DNA of 64,000 bases, from contig CAMPDV010000386.1 of NCBI GenBank assembly GCA_946699065.1, positions 124,001-188,000 of the forward strand. The letters are read 5' to 3'. The DNA comes from Loxodes magnus. Lineage: Eukaryota; Ciliophora; Karyorelictea; Loxodida; Loxodidae. Shown in pieces: positions 61,610-64,000 of the stretch. Below the pieces are notes generated by a model. The model made no database searches and had not been told where the DNA came from. It saw only the letters and a program-made list of their open reading frames with translations. Position 1 is the stretch's first letter; every line of letters begins with the position of its first letter. A program made the position numbers and the translations under genes.

Positions 61610-62750
61610 TATCTATTTTACCTAATAAATCTATAATATAATTTTATTCTAATAATCTTATCTTTTCTATTATAAATATAAACGATACTGTTAAATTTTA
61701 TTAACTGTAAGCTTTACTTTATAAAGAGTCAAAAGCTGTAAAATTTTAAGATTCCAAGTTAATTAAATTAAAGAAATGCCTAGAAAATAAAAAATGCTTT
61801 GACATTAATTTAAAATAAAATCTTAAGGTTTAGCTTTTAACTTATTAGATTTATAGCTATCAATGCTTGCTGCTTATCTAATTTGTATTAATCCAGGAAA
61901 TTTTTTCTGGATTGGTTATCTATTCAATAAAATAATTTCATTTAATTTAGCTTAGCATTTTATAAGAATCTTAACCATGAAATTTTAAATTTTCTATTTA
62001 TTTTAGCAATAGCTTAGAATACTCTAGAAATAAAAAGCTAATATCATACTAATTAAGTCTAAGTTTAAAGATAATATAGAGTTGATATTTCTACCTATTT
62101 AAGCAAATCTATTATACATTTGAATTTGATTAACTTCACTTTATTTATTAAAATTAAATCAGCACTTCAATTTTTATTTCTGATATAGCAACTCATTAAT
62201 ATATTAGATACTAGCAATTTACTCTTAGAAAATTATATAAAACTAGCAAATGAAATGTGAAAGGAATAAAACTAGATCCAATTTATACTGATTGGCTATG
62301 GTTCTATCGTGCTTCTTAGTTGTTAAATAAGGGAAATTAATGTATAGATATAGCTCCAATATTAAACTTTCAGTTAGGATTTAATAAATATGAATAATTG
62401 TTAGTTTACTAATGCCAATTTAAAAATAAGTCTTTACCTTAAAGTTAAATTTAGAGTTTAAAAGTAATTAGATTCAGCTAGCACTGCTAAAAGAACTGAC
62501 AATATTATTTATTCATAATCATCATAGCAGCAGTTTATAGATGCTAGAATTTTGTATCTCATTCTGGACTTAACTTTTAATAAATTAAATAAGGTTATTG
62601 TTTATAAAATAATAAATAGCAAGTTAGACTTATTTGTTTTTATTAAAATTATAGGCAATAAAGTTGGCTATAAAGTCTTTTTTAATCTTAGATAGATTAT
62701 TAAGGCTTAAAAACTCTAGAGAGCTTTCTAGTTATAAATTTAAAAATCAT
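61610..62750. other. A+T-rich stretch, no supported gene
   Basis: Low-complexity sequence before the zinc-binding gene. Nothing supported. Confidence 0.4.
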
Positions 62751-63332
62751 TCAGTGTTTTGATTTTTATTCTTAGCATTTTATTAATTGCGAGTAGCGTT
62801 TACTCTACAAAGATATTTATTTAAATAATATAAGTATCTTAAGAATTTCGTTAACAATTATTTTTGAAATTCGATATTGCCAAGCTAGATTTGACCTAGT
62901 TTAATATTATTGCTGAGAAACTACTACTGGTAAAGCGGAGAGAATTAAATAGAAATCTTTTAAAAGGTAAAATTTTAGTTACAATTAATTTAAACCTGTT
63001 TTTTCGTTCTCCTTAATTTTTGATATGTACTAGCTAGTATAGCACTACTTGCATTTCCCTCGTGCGTAGTTAGGTTTGTCAGTGTGCTCACAAAGCCATG
63101 CTGGTTTAATTCTTCCTTCTCTATGATAGCATGTATAGCACATGTTCTTTGCATAGTGGCTCCTATCCTTATGAGGACAAGCGATAACCTTCTTACTTTT
63201 CTTAGAGGAAGATTTCGAGCTTTATCTAAAAGGGTTAGGTAAATTTAAGTTGAAGGGTCAGTTTGGATGAAACTATGGGGCTGACGAATCTTGAAGCAAC
63301 GAAGGCAAACCTGTCAAAACCGATTTTTTCAT
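62751..63332 (-). CDS. small protein with two tandem Cys/His zinc motifs
   Basis: The ATG at 63332 starts a Pro/Asn/Ser/Lys-rich leader. Residues about 55-105 hold two copies of a motif of the form Cys-x-His-x2-(Arg/Lys)-x2-Tyr-Ala-x3-Cys-x2-Cys-Tyr: Cys-Pro-His-Lys-Asp-Arg-Ser-His-Tyr-Ala first, then Cys-Glu-His-Thr-Asp-Lys-Pro-Asn-Tyr-Ala. The spacing suggests each copy binds one zinc through three Cys and one His, probably to contact DNA or RNA. Internal TAG (Gln) and TGA (Trp) codons are needed. The frame stays open to a TGA at 62751 (193 residues), but the last 80 residues are low-complexity, so the true end may be earlier after a short intron. G+C content is higher than in the flanks, as in other coding parts of this window. 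Confidence 0.6.
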
Positions 63333-63339
63333 TTTTATA

Positions 63340-64000
63340 ATATTAATAATTTTAATTCAGTAAAAAATATGGTAGATTTAAATTCACTATCTTAAGAATT
63401 GCACTTACTCTTTAGAAAAACAATTTTGAGTCAATTTACTTTATAACTCTATGTATATTAATAAAATTTAATTTTCTACTTAGTCGTTAAAAATAAATCA
63501 TGTTCTTAATTCATCTTTCCTCAAACTTCGAAAATATTAAACAATTAACTAAAGACTATATCTTTGAAAAAAGAATGATTTATAATGAGTTTAGCACATT
63601 CTTAAATAATTTATTCAATTTTGTTCATTTTGTATTAATACTAATTTAGCATCTTTTATTTTTTTATTTTCTTTAATTAGTTATTTTAAATTTTGCTTTA
63701 ATACCTATTAAGTTTTAATTTCGTTTGTCTATATATCTTCTTTTTATTAGTTTCTTTTACTTGTTTTATATAAATCATTCTTTATATCAAAATTACAATT
63801 TATTGAAATACTTTTTGATATCAGTAATTATCATTCATTTTTTATATTTCACTATCTTAGTTAATAAATGCATTAAATATCATTCAGTTTTAAATTGATT
63901 TATTGATTTAAATATTATACTTCATCCTTGCTTGCTTATTTCTTTTATTAATAAAGCTTATATTATTATTTCTATTGCTATCTAAATATTTCTTTAGCTT
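63340..64000. other. A+T-rich stretch to the window edge
   Basis: Nothing supported. It should contain the upstream region of the zinc-motif gene. Confidence 0.4.

Noticed and set aside
1..64000. CRISPR array, integron or bacterial origin
   Set aside because: No regularly spaced repeats. tRNA with Pol III terminator, GT..AG introns and gene types are eukaryotic.
1..64000. Standard ciliate code with TGA as the only stop and never Trp (Tetrahymena/Paramecium type)
   Set aside because: The receptors, the zinc-knuckle gene and others contain many in-frame TGA at positions where Trp fits, and would be broken into pieces.

Overview
The window looks like nuclear DNA of a ciliate that reads all three standard stop codons as amino acids. 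It is very A+T-rich, and almost no long reading frame exists under the standard code. If TAA and TAG are read as Gln and TGA as Trp, with TGA also ending the gene, long conserved proteins appear: a class-C-receptor-like family, a RING/PARP fusion, an importin-alpha and a CCHC zinc-knuckle protein. Several of these frames run from ATG to TGA in an exact multiple of three. That is the karyorelict (Loxodes-type) nuclear code; a Condylostoma-type code, in which any of the three can stop, is the alternative. Spliceosomal introns, where needed to keep frame, are tiny (16, 17 and 21 nt, GT..AG). Because no codon is an unconditional stop, every frame on both strands stays open. Gene calls therefore rest on protein motifs, paralogy and frame arithmetic, not on openness.

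Layout. Region 1-5 kb holds minus-strand genes next to (TTA)n tracts, one of them Gag-like with a zinc knuckle, then a possible leucine-rich-repeat gene and a small ORF. A tRNA-Leu(UAG) lies at 7.2 kb. Receptor A is at 8.5-12.6 kb (minus), followed by two small unknown genes (13-15.4 kb). A dispersed structured repeat is at 16.3 kb and the RING/PARP gene at 18.5-20.2 kb. At 21.7-22.9 kb is a decayed relative of the Gag-like gene, with a hairpin and (TTTA)n tail. Receptor B is at 26.4-30.3 kb (plus), followed by an unresolved coding stretch and a convergent multi-TM gene (32.3-33.6 kb). A Gln/Asn/Lys-rich protein is at 40.3-42.8 kb, a small gene at 44.8 kb and an importin-alpha-like gene at 49.6-51.3 kb. 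A G+C-richer cluster of structured repeats is at 52.5-53.4 kb, receptor C at 56.9-60.9 kb (minus), a small ORF at 61.2 kb, and a zinc-binding protein at 62.8-63.3 kb (minus).

How the pieces relate. A, B and C are one expanded family: an extracellular periplasmic-binding-protein-like ligand domain, a multi-pass membrane core and an acidic cytosolic tail. They suggest chemosensory or environmental signalling. The remaining genes show no operon-like logic, as expected for a eukaryote. The accessory fraction consists of Gag-like ORFs next to (TTA)n tracts and hairpin elements ending in (TTTA)n, which resemble the 3' ends of non-LTR retroelements. No rRNA gene, CRISPR array or telomere repeat was seen. 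The long stretches between genes are low-complexity A+T DNA where I can support little.
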